Positions 44,132 to 54,499 are shown, counted from the first letter of the stretch. The stretch is 64,000 nt of DNA from Oscillibacter valericigenes (GCF_021531915.1 NZ_JAFBIV010000002.1:1-64000), one strand, 5' to 3'. Numbers and translations: made by a program. Notes: generated from the letters alone by a model not told the origin.

Positions 44132-45007
44132 TCACGTTCCTTTCTTCAGCTTGTCGGCCAGGGTCTCCCCCAGCGTCTCCGCTGCCGTCCTGGGGCCGCT
44201 TAGAGAGTCCTTGCGCACCACTGTCTCGTCGGGACTCACATACAGGCCCGTCAGAGTCAGGGTCTCCCCTTCCACCACAGCGTAGGCCGCCACGGGAGAG
44301 CTGCATCCGCCATCCAGCGCCCGAACAAAAGCCCGTTCCGCCAGGGCGCAGCAGGCGGCGTCCGGGTCATGGACCCCAGCCAGACAGGCAGTGTCCACAC
44401 CCTGCCGGGTCTGCACCGCCAGGATGCCCTGACCCGCCGCAGGAAGCATCTCCTCCGGGGAGAAATACCGGCTGATGCGGTCCTCCAGACCCAGGCGCTT
44501 CAACCCCGCCGCCGCCAGCACCAGAGCGGAGAATTCCCCGTCCTGGAGCTTTTTCAGTCGGGTCTGCACGTTGCCCCGGACGGGCTTCACGTCCATCTGG
44601 GGAAACAGCGCTTTCAATTGCAGCTGCCGACGCCGGGAGGAGCAGCCGATGGGCTTGGACGGGTCCAGCTCCGTGACGCCCTCCGGAAGCGCCAGCGCAT
44701 CCCGGGGGTCCGCCCGCTTGGAGAAAGCCGCCAGCGGCAGGTCCTCCGGCACCTCCATGGGCATATCCTTCAGGGAGTGGACGGTGAAATCGGCCCGTCC
44801 GTCCCGCAGCGCCTGATCCAGTTCCTTCACAAAGAGGCCCTTGCCGCCGATCTGGTCCAGGGTCTTATCCAAAATCCGGTCGCCGGTGGTCTTCATGGTC
44901 ACCAGCTCCAGCTCCGCCTCGGGAACGGTCCGGGCAATGGCGTCCATGACCATCCGGCTCTGGATCACCGCCAGTTTGCTTTCCCGGCTGCCGATCTTGA
45001 TCTTCAT
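44132..45007 (-). CDS. hemC: Hydroxymethylbilane synthase (porphobilinogen deaminase)
   Basis: 291 residues from ATG 45007, overlapping the hemA fusion stop by ATGA. KIGSRESKLAVIQSRMV opens the protein, DGRADFTVHSLKDMPME and GTSSRRR-like SSRRRQLQ bind the growing chain, and the dipyrromethane cofactor Cys is in DGGCSSPVAAYA (about 235). It assembles four porphobilinogens. Confidence 0.96.
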   Translation of the reverse strand: MKIKIGSRESKLAVIQSRMVMDAIARTVPEAELELVTMKTTGDRILDKTLDQIGGKGLFVKELDQALRDGRADFTVHSLKDMPMEVPEDLPLAAFSKRADPRDALALPEGVTELDPSKPIGCSSRRRQLQLKALFPQMDVKPVRGNVQTRLKKLQDGEFSALVLAAAGLKRLGLEDRISRYFSPEEMLPAAGQGILAVQTRQGVDTACLAGVHDPDAACCALAERAFVRALDGGCSSPVAAYAVVEGETLTLTGLYVSPDETVVRKDSLSGPRTAAETLGETLADKLKKGT

Positions 45008-46422
45008 TCCAGTTCCTCCAATACCTTGCGGATCTCCCGTGCCGCCCGGGCAGTCTTGTGGTGGTCCTTTCCGGAGGACACCACCCCTGCCACCAGGCCC
45101 TCGCCGGTACAGATGGCGGGGAAATAGAAGCTGCACTCCGCTTCGCAGTCCGCCACGGACACGGGGATGCCCAGACGGCGGGCCTCCTGGCCCACCTGGC
45201 GGTTGACCTCCCGGTTATCTGTTGCGGCGATGGCCAGAACGGCGCCCTTCAGGTCGCCGGGTTCATAGGGCCTCTGGATCCAGGTAATGCCATCGGCCTT
45301 GGCCTTCAGCTCCGGGGCGATCACCACGATCTCGCAGCCAAACAGCCGCAGCGTGCCGATACGCCGGGCGGCAATGGTCCCGCCGCCCACCAGCGCCACT
45401 TTTTTTCCCGTCAGGTCCAGGAACAGCGGGAACCGCAGAGGACGCTCCGGCGCCGTCTGGCGCCGCTGCCACTGACAGAACTTCTCCAGCTCCTCCCCGG
45501 CGATGGCCTCCATGGCCGCCAGTTCCTCCCGGTTGCCGGGGCCGCAGGCACCCAGGGAGTCCGTGTCAAAGCAGCGCATCCGGGCGGCACAGGCTGGATC
45601 GATGTCCCGGGGCACCGCCAGGTCCACCGCCACCCGGGGCGGCCGGGCCACGGTTTCCAACTGGCGCAGTGTCAGCGTATAGTGAGGGCTTGCCGTGGCA
45701 GACACCAGCGCGTCGATCCCTTCCATGGCCGCAAGGCGCTCCTCATAGGGCACCGTGCCGCAGCCAGCGGGCACCACAGTCTCGCCGTGGCGGTAGCTCC
45801 GCAGGGTCACCTGCACCCGGGCCCCGTCCTCGTGGAGCAGCTCCGCCGCCAGACGGCCCATCTGCCCGTTGCCGATGACCAGGACCTTCTTTCCCGCCAA
45901 GTTTCCCAGTTCCTGCTGCAAAATTTCCCGGCAGCGGGTGCCCATGGAGGGCACGCCCCGGGCCACATGGACCTCGGTCCTGGCCCGCTTGCCGGCAGTC
46001 ACCGCCCGACGGAACAGTGCCGCCAAAATTGGGTCGGCGGTCTTTTCCTCCTGGGCCAGCTCCATGGCAGTGCGGACCTGGGTGATGATCTGATCCTCCC
46101 CTAAAATTTGGGAATGGAGCCCGCAGGCCACCTCCATCAGATGCTTCGCCGCATCGGTGCCGGTGCGGGTGGTGAAGTAAGACTCCAACTCCTCCTCCGG
46201 CACCCCGGCGCCCCGGCACAGCAGCCGCCAGGGGGTGTCTGTCTCACCGCTGAGATACAGCTCGGTCCGGTTGCAGGTGGACAGCAGCACGCAGCCCTCC
46301 ACCCCCGGCTGGTGCCGGAGCCACAGCAGCAGGTCCCGCACCTCCTGTTGGGAAAAGGCCAGCCGCTCCCGCAGGGCAATGGATGCCCGGTGGCAGTCCA
46401 GGCCCGACATGACCAGGCTCAT
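45004..46422 (-). CDS. hemA-sirC: Fusion: glutamyl-tRNA reductase (HemA) + precorrin-2 dehydrogenase (SirC-like)
   Basis: 472 residues. The N-terminal catalytic domain has the nucleophilic Cys in LLSTCNRTELYLSGE (about 50) and the His/Gln region GLHSQILGEDQI. The NADPH domain has VLVIGNGQMGRLAAELL. After about residue 310 the usual HemA dimerisation domain is largely replaced by a precorrin-2 dehydrogenase domain with GKKVALVGGGTIAARRIGTL and DCEAECSFYFPA. It joins the first committed step of tetrapyrrole synthesis to the step after CobA in one chain. Overlaps cbiK-cbiL upstream and hemC downstream by ATGA. Confidence 0.93.
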   Translation of the reverse strand: MSLVMSGLDCHRASIALRERLAFSQQEVRDLLLWLRHQPGVEGCVLLSTCNRTELYLSGETDTPWRLLCRGAGVPEEELESYFTTRTGTDAAKHLMEVACGLHSQILGEDQIITQVRTAMELAQEEKTADPILAALFRRAVTAGKRARTEVHVARGVPSMGTRCREILQQELGNLAGKKVLVIGNGQMGRLAAELLHEDGARVQVTLRSYRHGETVVPAGCGTVPYEERLAAMEGIDALVSATASPHYTLTLRQLETVARPPRVAVDLAVPRDIDPACAARMRCFDTDSLGACGPGNREELAAMEAIAGEELEKFCQWQRRQTAPERPLRFPLFLDLTGKKVALVGGGTIAARRIGTLRLFGCEIVVIAPELKAKADGITWIQRPYEPGDLKGAVLAIAATDNREVNRQVGQEARRLGIPVSVADCEAECSFYFPAICTGEGLVAGVVSSGKDHHKTARAAREIRKVLEELE

Positions 46423-47882
46423 GACTTGCCTCCTTTGGCGATCACCAGGGAGAAGTAGCCGGAGGGCTCCTTCAGCTCCGCGAAGTTGGGATAGACCCGC
46501 TCATTGGCCATGCCGCAGTTCTCCACCATAGAGGCACCTTCCAGCATCCCCCGGTCTGCCAGGGTCTGCCGCAGCTCCAGAATGGACCGTCCGGCCTTCA
46601 TAAACACTTTATTGGCAGGCACGTCCAGCAATGCCTCCTGATCGTGGGAAGCAGGGATCACCAGCAGGGGCTCAGAGCCCTGACACAGGGAGATGTTCAG
46701 CCGGGCAGCCGCCGCGCAGAAGGAGGTCACACCGGGGACCACCTCCACCTCATAGCCCTGCCGCAGCACTTTTTCATGGATATACATGTAGGTAGAGTAG
46801 ACCGTAGGATCGCCCAGGGTCAGGAACACCACCTGTTTGCCCTGGTCCAGCAGGGCGGCGATCTTCCCGGCGGCCTCCTCATAGGCCGCGTCCACCACAG
46901 CCTTGTCCCGCACCATGGGGGTCTTCACAAAGACCAACTCTTTGCCGTCCAGATAGTCCTTTGCGATGTTCAAGGCCGTCTTTTCAGTCTTGCTGGTATC
47001 CGGCACCATGACCACGTCGGCCTCCCGCAGCACCCGGACCGCCTTCATAGTCAGCAGTTCCGGGTCGCCGGGGCCAACACCCACACCCCACAGCTTGCCG
47101 CCCCGGGACAGGGTCTCCACCGCCTCCCGGCAGTGTTCCGTGAACAGCGTCCGGATATCCGGGCATTGGCCCAGGCCCCGGAGCACACAGCGGACCTCAT
47201 AGCCCTCCGCCTCCAGTTCTGCCTTCCAGGAGTCCTCCCCCCCGGCCATGTCGTTGCGGGCATGGTCTCCCGCCACCAGCATGAAGGGCGCCAGGGTCAC
47301 CTCTCTGATCTCCGGATGCTTGGTCAGCTGCTGCTTCACACTGTCCAGGGTGGGATATCCCTCCACCGTGGCCACATACACCCGTTCGCACCGGGCCTGG
47401 AGCACATGCTCCATCTGGGCGTAGGCGGAGTTGGCGAAGTGGGGCGTGCCGTGGCCCATGAGCACCAGTGCCTCGTCCTCTACGGGTCTGGGCAGCCAGT
47501 TCAGCAGGGCCTCCGCCACGGCGGTGTAGTCCGCCTCGGCATGGAGCAGGGGCATGCCCACGGACACCTGCATCCGCAGGCGGTAGGGCTCCAGCTGAGC
47601 CAGCATCTTTTCGTATTCCTCGCCGTGCATCACATGGGTGGACTGCACCGCCACATGGGTGAAGCCCTCCGTCTCCAGGCGGTCCATGGCCTGGGCCACG
47701 TTGTCGATCTCCACGCCGTCCCGCTGCCGGAGCTTGTTGATGATCATGCCGCTGGTGAAGGCACGGCGAACCTCCCAGTTGGGGAAAGTCTCTGCCAGGG
47801 CTCGCTCTGTGGCGGCAATGGCCTGTTCCAGAGTATCCGGATAAGAGGTGCCGAAGGACACCGCCAAAATTGCTTTTTTCAT
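46419..47882 (-). CDS. cbiK-cbiL: Fusion: sirohydrochlorin cobaltochelatase (CbiK) + precorrin-2 C20-methyltransferase (CbiL)
   Basis: 487 residues from ATG 47882, just after the cbiC stop. Residues 1 to about 260 are CbiK, with its two metal-site histidines in LVLMGHGTPHFANSAY and LVAGDHARNDM. From GVGVGPGDPELLTMKAVRVL (about 262) the chain is a SAM-dependent CbiL methyltransferase with LGDPTVYSTYMYI and VVPGVTSFCAAAARL. It inserts cobalt into sirohydrochlorin and methylates C20, successive steps of the anaerobic route. Confidence 0.94.
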   Translation of the reverse strand: MKKAILAVSFGTSYPDTLEQAIAATERALAETFPNWEVRRAFTSGMIINKLRQRDGVEIDNVAQAMDRLETEGFTHVAVQSTHVMHGEEYEKMLAQLEPYRLRMQVSVGMPLLHAEADYTAVAEALLNWLPRPVEDEALVLMGHGTPHFANSAYAQMEHVLQARCERVYVATVEGYPTLDSVKQQLTKHPEIREVTLAPFMLVAGDHARNDMAGGEDSWKAELEAEGYEVRCVLRGLGQCPDIRTLFTEHCREAVETLSRGGKLWGVGVGPGDPELLTMKAVRVLREADVVMVPDTSKTEKTALNIAKDYLDGKELVFVKTPMVRDKAVVDAAYEEAAGKIAALLDQGKQVVFLTLGDPTVYSTYMYIHEKVLRQGYEVEVVPGVTSFCAAAARLNISLCQGSEPLLVIPASHDQEALLDVPANKVFMKAGRSILELRQTLADRGMLEGASMVENCGMANERVYPNFAELKEPSGYFSLVIAKGGKS

Positions 47883-47886
47883 TGCT

Positions 47887-48531
47887 TCACTCTCTTTCGT
47901 TCCGGGATGCGATGTACAGCAGGGCATTGCAGATGGCGGCGGCCACATTGCTGCCGCCCTTGCGGCCCCGGGCCACAATCCAGGGGCAGTCCATCTCCAT
48001 GATCAGTTCCTTGGCCTCCACCACGTTGACAAAGCCCACCGGCACACCGATGATCAGCGCCGGGGCCGGCAGGGTCCCCTCCTGCCACAGCTCATAGAGC
48101 CGCACCAGGGCCGTGGGGGCGTTGCCGATGGCGTAGACCAGGGACTTGCCCATGGCCGCCGCCCGCTCCATGCTGACGGTGGCCCGTGTCACGCCCCGCT
48201 CCTTGGCCTGGGCCGCCACCTCGGGGTCCGCGATGAAATTGTGGACCTCCCCGCCGAATTTGGCCAGCACCCGCTTGTTGATGCCGGACATGGCCATGGT
48301 GGTGTCGGTGACGATGTGGGCGCCGCCGCGCAGGGCCTCCACGCCCCGGGCCACCGCTTCCGGGGAAAAACAGAGGTTCTCCGCGTAGTCAAAATCCGCC
48401 GTGGTGTGAATGGCCCGCAGGATGACCGCCTCGTTTTCCGGCGGCAGGGGTTGTTTCAGCTCCGACCGGATGATCTCCATGCTTCTGGCCTCGATCTCCG
48501 CCGGGGCCACCCGCTGCAGCTCTATGTGCAT
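47887..48531 (-). CDS. cbiC: Cobalt-precorrin-8 methylmutase
   Basis: 214 residues. The CobH/CbiC signatures are [14 protein letters not shown] with the catalytic His, [18 protein letters not shown], and [15 protein letters not shown] near the C-terminus. It moves the methyl group from C11 to C12 to give cobyrinate. The start overlaps the cobQ stop by 10 bp. Confidence 0.95.
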   Translation of the reverse strand: MHIELQRVAPAEIEARSMEIIRSELKQPLPPENEAVILRAIHTTADFDYAENLCFSPEAVARGVEALRGGAHIVTDTTMAMSGINKRVLAKFGGEVHNFIADPEVAAQAKERGVTRATVSMERAAAMGKSLVYAIGNAPTALVRLYELWQEGTLPAPALIIGVPVGFVNVVEAKELIMEMDCPWIVARGRKGGSNVAAAICNALLYIASRNERE

Positions 48532-50018
48532 ATGCCTTCCTCCATGATCGCGTAAATCTTTTCCATATCCAGGGACTGCCGGACGCCGTCAGCCAGCAGA
48601 TCGTACTGCCGCTGCTTGTAGTCCTCCCAGTCCTCCACGCCCTGGGCCGGGTCCAGACCCTTGGCCCGCAGCAGGCAGGACACAAAGGTCTGGGCAAACT
48701 GGCCCTGGTCGAAAATGCCGTGGACATAGCTGCCCCAGACATTGTCCTTCGCCATGCCGTCGGCCTTGGTCCGGTCCGTTTCCTCCAGCCGGGCCAGGTC
48801 CGTCTGTCCGGAGGTCCGGCCCATGTGGATCTCGTATCCGGCAAAGCAGGCTCCGTTCAGTTCCCGGAAGATGCCCCGGGCGTTCTCCATGCGGCCGCTG
48901 ACACGGGTCCGCTCCTTTTCCCCCAGGAACACGGTGTCCGCTTCCAGGAGGCCCATGCCCCGCATCTGCCCGCCGGCTTCCACGCCGGTGGGGTCGGAAA
49001 TGGAGCTGCACAGCATCTGGTAGCCGCCGCAGATGCCCACCACGGCGCCGCCGGCGGCGGCGTGCTTCAGGATGGCCACCTCCATACCGCTCTGGCGCAG
49101 CCAGCGCAGGTCCTCCATGGTGTTTTTCGTCCCCGGCAGGATCACCACGTCGGGGCTGCCCAGCTGGGGTGCGGACTTCACATACCGCAGAGAGACCTCC
49201 GGCAGCCGGGACAGGGCGTTGAAATCCGTAAAGTTGGAAATGCGGGGCAGCCGCACCACGGCGATGTCCACCAGTCCCCTGCCGCCGGTCCGGTCGAACC
49301 GCTCCGTCAGGGAATCCTCGTCGTCCAGGTCCACCTGCAAATGGGGGACCACCCCCACCACGGGGATGCCCGTCAGTTGTTCCAGCATCTCCACGCCAGG
49401 GTCCAGGATGGTCTTGTCCCCCCGGAAGTTGTTGATGATCAGGCCCTTCACCCTGGCCCGCTCCTCCGGCTCCAGCAGGGCCACCGTGCCGTACAGGGAG
49501 GCAAATACGCCGCCCTTGTCAATGTCGGCACACAGCAGTACCGGAGCATTCGCCATACGGGCCATGCCCATGTTGACGATGTCCTCCTGCTTCAGGTTGA
49601 TCTCAGCGGGGCTGCCGGCGCCCTCCAGCACGATGATGTCATGGCTGTCCGCCAGAGCGTTGTAGGCCCGCATCACATCCGGCACCAGATTTTTTTTGAA
49701 GGCGAAATAGTCCCGGGCGCTCATGACGCCCCGCACCTCGCCGTTGACGATGACCTGGGAACCGGTGTCGTTGGTAGGCTTCAGCAAAATGGGGTTCATC
49801 TCCACCGTGGGAGCGATGCCCGCCGCCTCAGCCTGCATCACCTGGGCCCGGCCCATCTCCAGGCCGTCCGCCGTGATGAAGGAGTTCAGGGCCATATTCT
49901 GGGATTTGAAGGGGGCCACCGAATGGCCGTCCTGCTGGAAAATACGGCACAGGGCCGCCGCCAGAAAGCTCTTTCCCGCATTGGACGTGGTGCCCTGCAC
50001 CATGATGGACTTCGCCAT
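48522..50018 (-). CDS. cobQ: Cobyric acid synthase
   Basis: 498 residues from ATG 50018; an ATG two codons upstream is fused to the GGAGGG site and was rejected. The N-terminal P-loop is [19 protein letters not shown], followed by the CobQ marks [12 protein letters not shown] and [15 protein letters not shown]-terminal triad glutaminase domain has the Cys in [12 protein letters not shown]. It amidates four side chains. Its stop codon is TAG and overlaps cbiC, showing that the host reads TAG as stop. Confidence 0.95.
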   Translation of the reverse strand: MAKSIMVQGTTSNAGKSFLAAALCRIFQQDGHSVAPFKSQNMALNSFITADGLEMGRAQVMQAEAAGIAPTVEMNPILLKPTNDTGSQVIVNGEVRGVMSARDYFAFKKNLVPDVMRAYNALADSHDIIVLEGAGSPAEINLKQEDIVNMGMARMANAPVLLCADIDKGGVFASLYGTVALLEPEERARVKGLIINNFRGDKTILDPGVEMLEQLTGIPVVGVVPHLQVDLDDEDSLTERFDRTGGRGLVDIAVVRLPRISNFTDFNALSRLPEVSLRYVKSAPQLGSPDVVILPGTKNTMEDLRWLRQSGMEVAILKHAAAGGAVVGICGGYQMLCSSISDPTGVEAGGQMRGMGLLEADTVFLGEKERTRVSGRMENARGIFRELNGACFAGYEIHMGRTSGQTDLARLEETDRTKADGMAKDNVWGSYVHGIFDQGQFAQTFVSCLLRAKGLDPAQGVEDWEDYKQRQYDLLADGVRQSLDMEKIYAIMEEGICT

Positions 50019-50020
50019 GG

Positions 50021-51073
50021 TCATCCCTCCAGTTCCGCGCCCAGAATGCGCAGGAATCGATCATTGTTCTCCGCCTGTCCCACAGCCACCCGGTACCAGT
50101 CCGGTCCCAGGCCGCGATAGTTGGCGCAGCTGCGTAGCAGTACGCCCCGCCGCAGCAGCCGTTCCTTTAAGTCTGCTACACCCGTCAGGCGGAACAGCAG
50201 ATAGTTGGCAGCACCGGGGATTACCTGGCAGCCCAGCCGGGTCAAGCCCTCTGTCAGCAGGGGCCGCTGGGCGTCCAGCAGCTTCCGCCCCTCCGTCGGC
50301 CACTCCGGCAGTTCACAGCAGGCAAGGCCCGCCGCCTGAGCAGGGCCGGAGACGTTCCAGCAGGGGCCCCAGGCCATCAGCCGCTCCACCAGCTCCGGGG
50401 CGCCGAGACCGTAGCCCAGCCGCAGGCCGGGGATGGCGTAGGTCTTGGTGAAGGCCCGCAGCAAAAAGAGTTCCGGATAGTCCGCCAGATACGGCGCCAT
50501 GCCACGTCCCTCCCGGGCCAGGGGCAGGAAGCACTCGTCCACCATCAGCACCGCTCCGATCTCCCGGCAGCGGTCCAGGACCCGCAGCAGCAGGTCCTCC
50601 GATACCAGCCGTCCCGTGGGATTGTTGGGGCTGCAGAGGACCACCAGCTCTACCGGCGGCTGGATATCCGCCAGGATGGCCTCCGTCACATCAAAGTTCT
50701 CCTCCTGCCGGAGCACATGGAACCGGCAGTCACAGCCCACCTGTACCAAAGCCCCCTCGTACTCCGAGAAAGTGGGGGCCGTCAGCAGGGCGGCCTTAGG
50801 CCGCAGGGCCATGGCCAGGCGGAAGATCACCTCCGCCGCTCCGTTGCCGCAGAAGATCTGCTCCGGAGAAACCCCGTCCTTTTTGGCAATGGCCTGCCGC
50901 AGATCCCGGCACAGGGGGTCCGGATACGCCTTGACATGCTCCAAAGCGTCCCGGGCCGCTTCCATCACCTGGGGCGGCGGTCCCATGGGATGGAGATTGA
51001 CCGACAGGTCCAGGATCTCTCCCGAACAGATATTCCGGGCGGAGACCAGATCTCCGCCATGCTCCAAAGTCAT
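50021..51073 (-). CDS. cobD: Threonine-phosphate decarboxylase (CobD/CobC-type aminotransferase fold)
   Basis: 350 residues from ATG 51073, with GGAGG upstream and overlapping the cbiB tail region. It starts [11 protein letters not shown] and [13 protein letters not shown], the family start. The PLP motifs are [25 protein letters not shown] and VDECFLPLA, with the Lys in [18 protein letters not shown]. It makes aminopropanol phosphate, the linker for the nucleotide loop. Confidence 0.93.
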   Translation of the reverse strand: MTLEHGGDLVSARNICSGEILDLSVNLHPMGPPPQVMEAARDALEHVKAYPDPLCRDLRQAIAKKDGVSPEQIFCGNGAAEVIFRLAMALRPKAALLTAPTFSEYEGALVQVGCDCRFHVLRQEENFDVTEAILADIQPPVELVVLCSPNNPTGRLVSEDLLLRVLDRCREIGAVLMVDECFLPLAREGRGMAPYLADYPELFLLRAFTKTYAIPGLRLGYGLGAPELVERLMAWGPCWNVSGPAQAAGLACCELPEWPTEGRKLLDAQRPLLTEGLTRLGCQVIPGAANYLLFRLTGVADLKERLLRRGVLLRSCANYRGLGPDWYRVAVGQAENNDRFLRILGAELEG

Positions 51074-51089
51074 AGCATCCTCCAAACAG

Positions 51090-52043
51090 TCAGAAAAGCA
51101 GCAGCGGTATGATATCAAACAGCACCAGTGCCAGCACCGAGGTCATCAGCGCCAGATCGTTGGCCCGCTTCACATCCTCCCGGCAGATGGGCCGCACCGG
51201 GTCACCAATGGTGGGCTTTTCCACCGGCTTGCCGAAATACAGGTGCGTTCCGCCCAGCTGCAGCCCCAATGCCCCGGCACAGGCGGCCTCGGTGTGGGCG
51301 GAATTGGGAGACTTGTGGTTCTTCCGGTCCCGGAAAAAGATACGGAATGCGTTCTTTCCGTCAAAGCCCAGATATGCCGCCAGGCACATGAGCAGTCCTG
51401 CGATACGGGCGGGCAGAAAGTTACAGACATCGTCCAGCAGCGCCGCCGCCCGGCCAAAGTACCGATATTTGTCATTTTGATAGCCCACCATGGAGTCCAT
51501 GGTGTTCACCGCTTTGTAGCACATGCCGCCCACCGGGCCCAGCAGGGCCGCCCAAAGCAGCGGCGCCAGAATGCCGTCGGCGGCGTTTTCCGCCACGGTC
51601 TCCACATCGGCGGCCAGCACCTCTTCCTCCGTCAGCTGGTCCGTGTCCCGGCCCACCACCATGGAAACTGCTCTGCGGCCATCCTCCAGAGAACCCCGCT
51701 CCAGGGCGCGGACCACCTTCATGGTCTCCGTCCGCAGGGACTTGGCGGCCAGGATCTGCCAGCAGATCACCACCTCCAGCACGGCTCGCAGCGCCGGATG
51801 GACCAGGCCTGCCGCCCACAGCACCAGCCCCGTGGCAAGGCCCGTCAGGCCCACCACCAGGAGCACCAGGCAGACGCCTGCATGAAGTTCGCCCCGCTCG
51901 GTTTTGGGAAATACGGCCCGCAGGGGCGGCTCCAGCTTTCCGATCAGCCAGCCCATTCCCTGGACGGGGTGGGGCAGACAGCGGGGGTCTCCCACCACCA
52001 GGTCCACACAAAAGCCCAGCAGCAAGGCAAGAAAGTGGTTCAT
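51090..52043 (-). CDS. cbiB: Adenosylcobinamide-phosphate synthase (CbiB)
   Basis: A 317-residue membrane protein from ATG 52043 (GGAGTG upstream). The N-terminal LLLGFCVDLVVGDPRCLPHPVQGMG is the CbiB signature. VGRDTDQLTEEEVLAADVETVAENAADGILAPLLWAA and YKAVNTMDSMVGYQN are the other conserved blocks. Four to five hydrophobic segments are visible. It joins aminopropanol(-phosphate) to adenosylcobyric acid. Confidence 0.95.
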   Translation of the reverse strand: MNHFLALLLGFCVDLVVGDPRCLPHPVQGMGWLIGKLEPPLRAVFPKTERGELHAGVCLVLLVVGLTGLATGLVLWAAGLVHPALRAVLEVVICWQILAAKSLRTETMKVVRALERGSLEDGRRAVSMVVGRDTDQLTEEEVLAADVETVAENAADGILAPLLWAALLGPVGGMCYKAVNTMDSMVGYQNDKYRYFGRAAALLDDVCNFLPARIAGLLMCLAAYLGFDGKNAFRIFFRDRKNHKSPNSAHTEAACAGALGLQLGGTHLYFGKPVEKPTIGDPVRPICREDVKRANDLALMTSVLALVLFDIIPLLLF

Positions 52044-52069
52044 GGTCTCACTCCAATCAAAGGTCAGGT

Positions 52070-53128
52070 TCAACTCTGGGGCGTATAGGCCTCGATCTGC
52101 AGGTCATCAAAGGTGTCGCCGTTATACACTGCCATGGCCATGTCCAGAATGGGCATGACGGCCACAGCGCCGGTCCCCTCTCCCAGACGCATCCCCGCAT
52201 GGAGGATGGGCTTCACTCCCAGGGCATTCAACACCGGCTGGGCGGCAGGCTCACCGGACAGGTGGCTCGCCAGCATATAGTCCCTGGCCGCCGGGCACAG
52301 GGAGGCCGCGCACATGGCCGCCGCCGCGGAGATCAGTCCGTCGATCAGCACCGGCACATGATACAGGGCACCGCCCAGGAACACGCCGCACAGGCCCGCC
52401 AGGTCATAGCCGCCCACCTTGCTCAGCACATCCAGACCGTCCGCCGAGTCGGGCCGGTGGCGCTGGATGGCCGTCTCGATGGCCCGGACCTTCCGCTCCA
52501 GTCCGGCGTCGGAGAGTCCCGCTCCCCGGCCTGTCATCTCTGCCGGGCTGCGGTTCAGCAGCACAGATAGGACCGCCGCGGAGGTGGTGGTGTTGCCGAT
52601 GCCCATTTCGCCGGTGGCAAAGAGCCGGACACCCTTGTCATAGAGGGTCTGGACCGTTTCCACGCCCACCAGGATGGCCTGCTCTGCTTCCTCCCGGGTC
52701 ATGGCGGGTTCTTTCACAAAATTCCGGGTGCCGCCCCGGCGGATGCACTTCTGAGCGATGCCGGGCAGGTCCACAGCGTTGGCCATACCGATATCCACGG
52801 GATAAATCTCCGCTCCCGCCACCCGGGCCATCTTGCACACGCTGGACTGGCGGCGGGCCATGTTGGCGGCCACGATGGCCGTCACCTCCTGGCCGGTCTG
52901 GGTGACGCCCTCGGCTACCACGCCGTTGTCGGCGCACATGATCACCACGGCCTTCCGGGCAATGTCAAAATCCGCCGTGCCGAACATACCGGCCATGCGA
53001 ACTACCATATCCTCCAGCGTTCCCAGGGAACCCAGGGGCTTTCCCACACCATTCCACTTCTTCTGAGATGCCACCATGGCCTCCCGGCTGGCGGGGGCGA
53101 TCTCTGAAATCACTTGCTGCAGGTCCAT
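52070..53128 (-). CDS. cobT: Nicotinate-nucleotide-dimethylbenzimidazole phosphoribosyltransferase
   Basis: 352 residues. KPLGSLGTLEDMVVRMAG, the catalytic Glu in MRLGEGTGAV (about 320) and ATGEMGIGNTTTSAA are diagnostic. It activates the lower-ligand base. No bzaABCDEF or bluB genes are visible in the window, so the lower base must come from elsewhere. Confidence 0.96.
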   Translation of the reverse strand: MDLQQVISEIAPASREAMVASQKKWNGVGKPLGSLGTLEDMVVRMAGMFGTADFDIARKAVVIMCADNGVVAEGVTQTGQEVTAIVAANMARRQSSVCKMARVAGAEIYPVDIGMANAVDLPGIAQKCIRRGGTRNFVKEPAMTREEAEQAILVGVETVQTLYDKGVRLFATGEMGIGNTTTSAAVLSVLLNRSPAEMTGRGAGLSDAGLERKVRAIETAIQRHRPDSADGLDVLSKVGGYDLAGLCGVFLGGALYHVPVLIDGLISAAAAMCAASLCPAARDYMLASHLSGEPAAQPVLNALGVKPILHAGMRLGEGTGAVAVMPILDMAMAVYNGDTFDDLQIEAYTPQS

Positions 53129-53140
53129 ATCGATACTCCT

Positions 53141-54499
53141 TTATGTTTCCGCACCGAAGGCCAGCGCCGCTTCCAAAAAGCGCCGCGCCGTCTCCGGCTT
53201 TGAGGCAAGATGAAAATGGGGGAATCCGGCGTACAGGCTGTCCGTCCCCACACCGGCCTGCCACTGGCGGGCCGACTGGGGCTTCCTGGCCGTGAAATCC
53301 GTACCGGGGGCCGTGCTGTCCCAGTAGTGGAACTCGTGGGCGGGCATGGTCTCTCCCTGCCGGAAGAGCAGGCTGTCCTTCTCTGCCGTCAGCGTCACAT
53401 AGCCAAACCGGCTCAGCTTCCCCGTGGGGTAGGCTTCCGCATCCAGCACCCCGGCCATGGGCCAGGGCATACCCGACGCATCCTGCAGGGTCTTGTGCAG
53501 ATACAGGAAGCCGCCGCACTCCGCGATGGTGGGAAGGCCGCCCGTCACGGCATCCAGTACAGACTGCCGCATCTCTGCGTTTTCCGAAAGCTGCTCTGCG
53601 TAAAGCTCCGGATAGCCGCCTCCCAGATAGAGGCCCTGGATATGCGCCGGCAGTTCCCCATCCTCCAGGGGAGAAAACTCCACCAGCTCCGCACCCAGGT
53701 CCCGCAGGACCTGGAGGGAAGCCTCATAGTAAAAGCAAAAGGCCTTGTCCCGGGCCACGGCAATCCGGGGCCGTCCCGCCACCGGCACCAGGGACAGGGG
53801 TTCCGCCTTCAGCGGCGGCGCTTTGCGGGCCAGTTCCAGCAGGCCGTCCAGGTCCACAGACTGTTCCGCCTGGTCCGCCATCCGGTCCAGCTTCTGCTGC
53901 AGGTCGTCGATCTCCGCCGCCGTCACCAGTCCCAGGTGGCGGCTCTCAATGGCGCAATCATCCATCACCGGCAGATATCCCAGCACCGGCAATCTTGTCT
54001 CCCGGGAGATGGTCTCCGCCAGACGGGGATACAGCATAGGGGACACCCGGTTCAAGATCACACCTGCGATTCGGCTGGGCTGCCGGAAGCTCTGAAAGCC
54101 CCGGACCTCCGCCGCGGCGGAAAGGGCCCGTCCCCTGCCGTCCACCACCAGCACCGCCGGGGTCTCCGTGGCAGAGGCCAGGTCGTAGGCAGAGGCGTCT
54201 GTCCCCATGGAAATGCCGTCGTAATACCCCATGGCCCCTTCCAACACCGTCACGTCCGCCTGGGCGGCACACCGGGCCAGCAGGCTCCGGGCCGTGGCGT
54301 GGGAGAAGAAAAACAGGTCCAGGTTACAGCTCTGGGCCCCCAGGACCCGGCTGTGGAACATGGGGTCGATGTAGTCCGGGCCGGACTTGCAGGCCATGGG
54401 CCGCAGTCCCCGCCGGAGCAATGCCCGCAGCACGGCGCAGATGACCGTGGTCTTGCCGCCGCCGGAGGCCGGGGCACAGAACATCAGCCGGGGCGTCAT
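53141..54499 (-). CDS. cbiA: Cobyrinate a,c-diamide synthase
   Basis: 452 residues from ATG 54499, overlapping cbiET by ATGA; the longer frame is antisense. The P-loop is ASGGGKTTVICAVLRAL. KSGPDYIDPMFH and EGAMGYYDG are CbiA marks. The C-terminal glutaminase domain has the Cys in PTIAECGGFLYLH. It amidates carboxylates a and c. Confidence 0.95.
   Translation of the reverse strand: MTPRLMFCAPASGGGKTTVICAVLRALLRRGLRPMACKSGPDYIDPMFHSRVLGAQSCNLDLFFFSHATARSLLARCAAQADVTVLEGAMGYYDGISMGTDASAYDLASATETPAVLVVDGRGRALSAAAEVRGFQSFRQPSRIAGVILNRVSPMLYPRLAETISRETRLPVLGYLPVMDDCAIESRHLGLVTAAEIDDLQQKLDRMADQAEQSVDLDGLLELARKAPPLKAEPLSLVPVAGRPRIAVARDKAFCFYYEASLQVLRDLGAELVEFSPLEDGELPAHIQGLYLGGGYPELYAEQLSENAEMRQSVLDAVTGGLPTIAECGGFLYLHKTLQDASGMPWPMAGVLDAEAYPTGKLSRFGYVTLTAEKDSLLFRQGETMPAHEFHYWDSTAPGTDFTARKPQSARQWQAGVGTDSLYAGFPHFHLASKPETARRFLEAALAFGAET

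Noticed and set aside
42651-44306. Longer starts for cobA-hemD, hemC, cbiA, cbiJ and cbiQ
   Set aside because: The added N-termini are antisense or out-of-frame readings of the preceding genes. The chosen starts overlap the upstream stops or have Shine-Dalgarno sites and match family N-termini.
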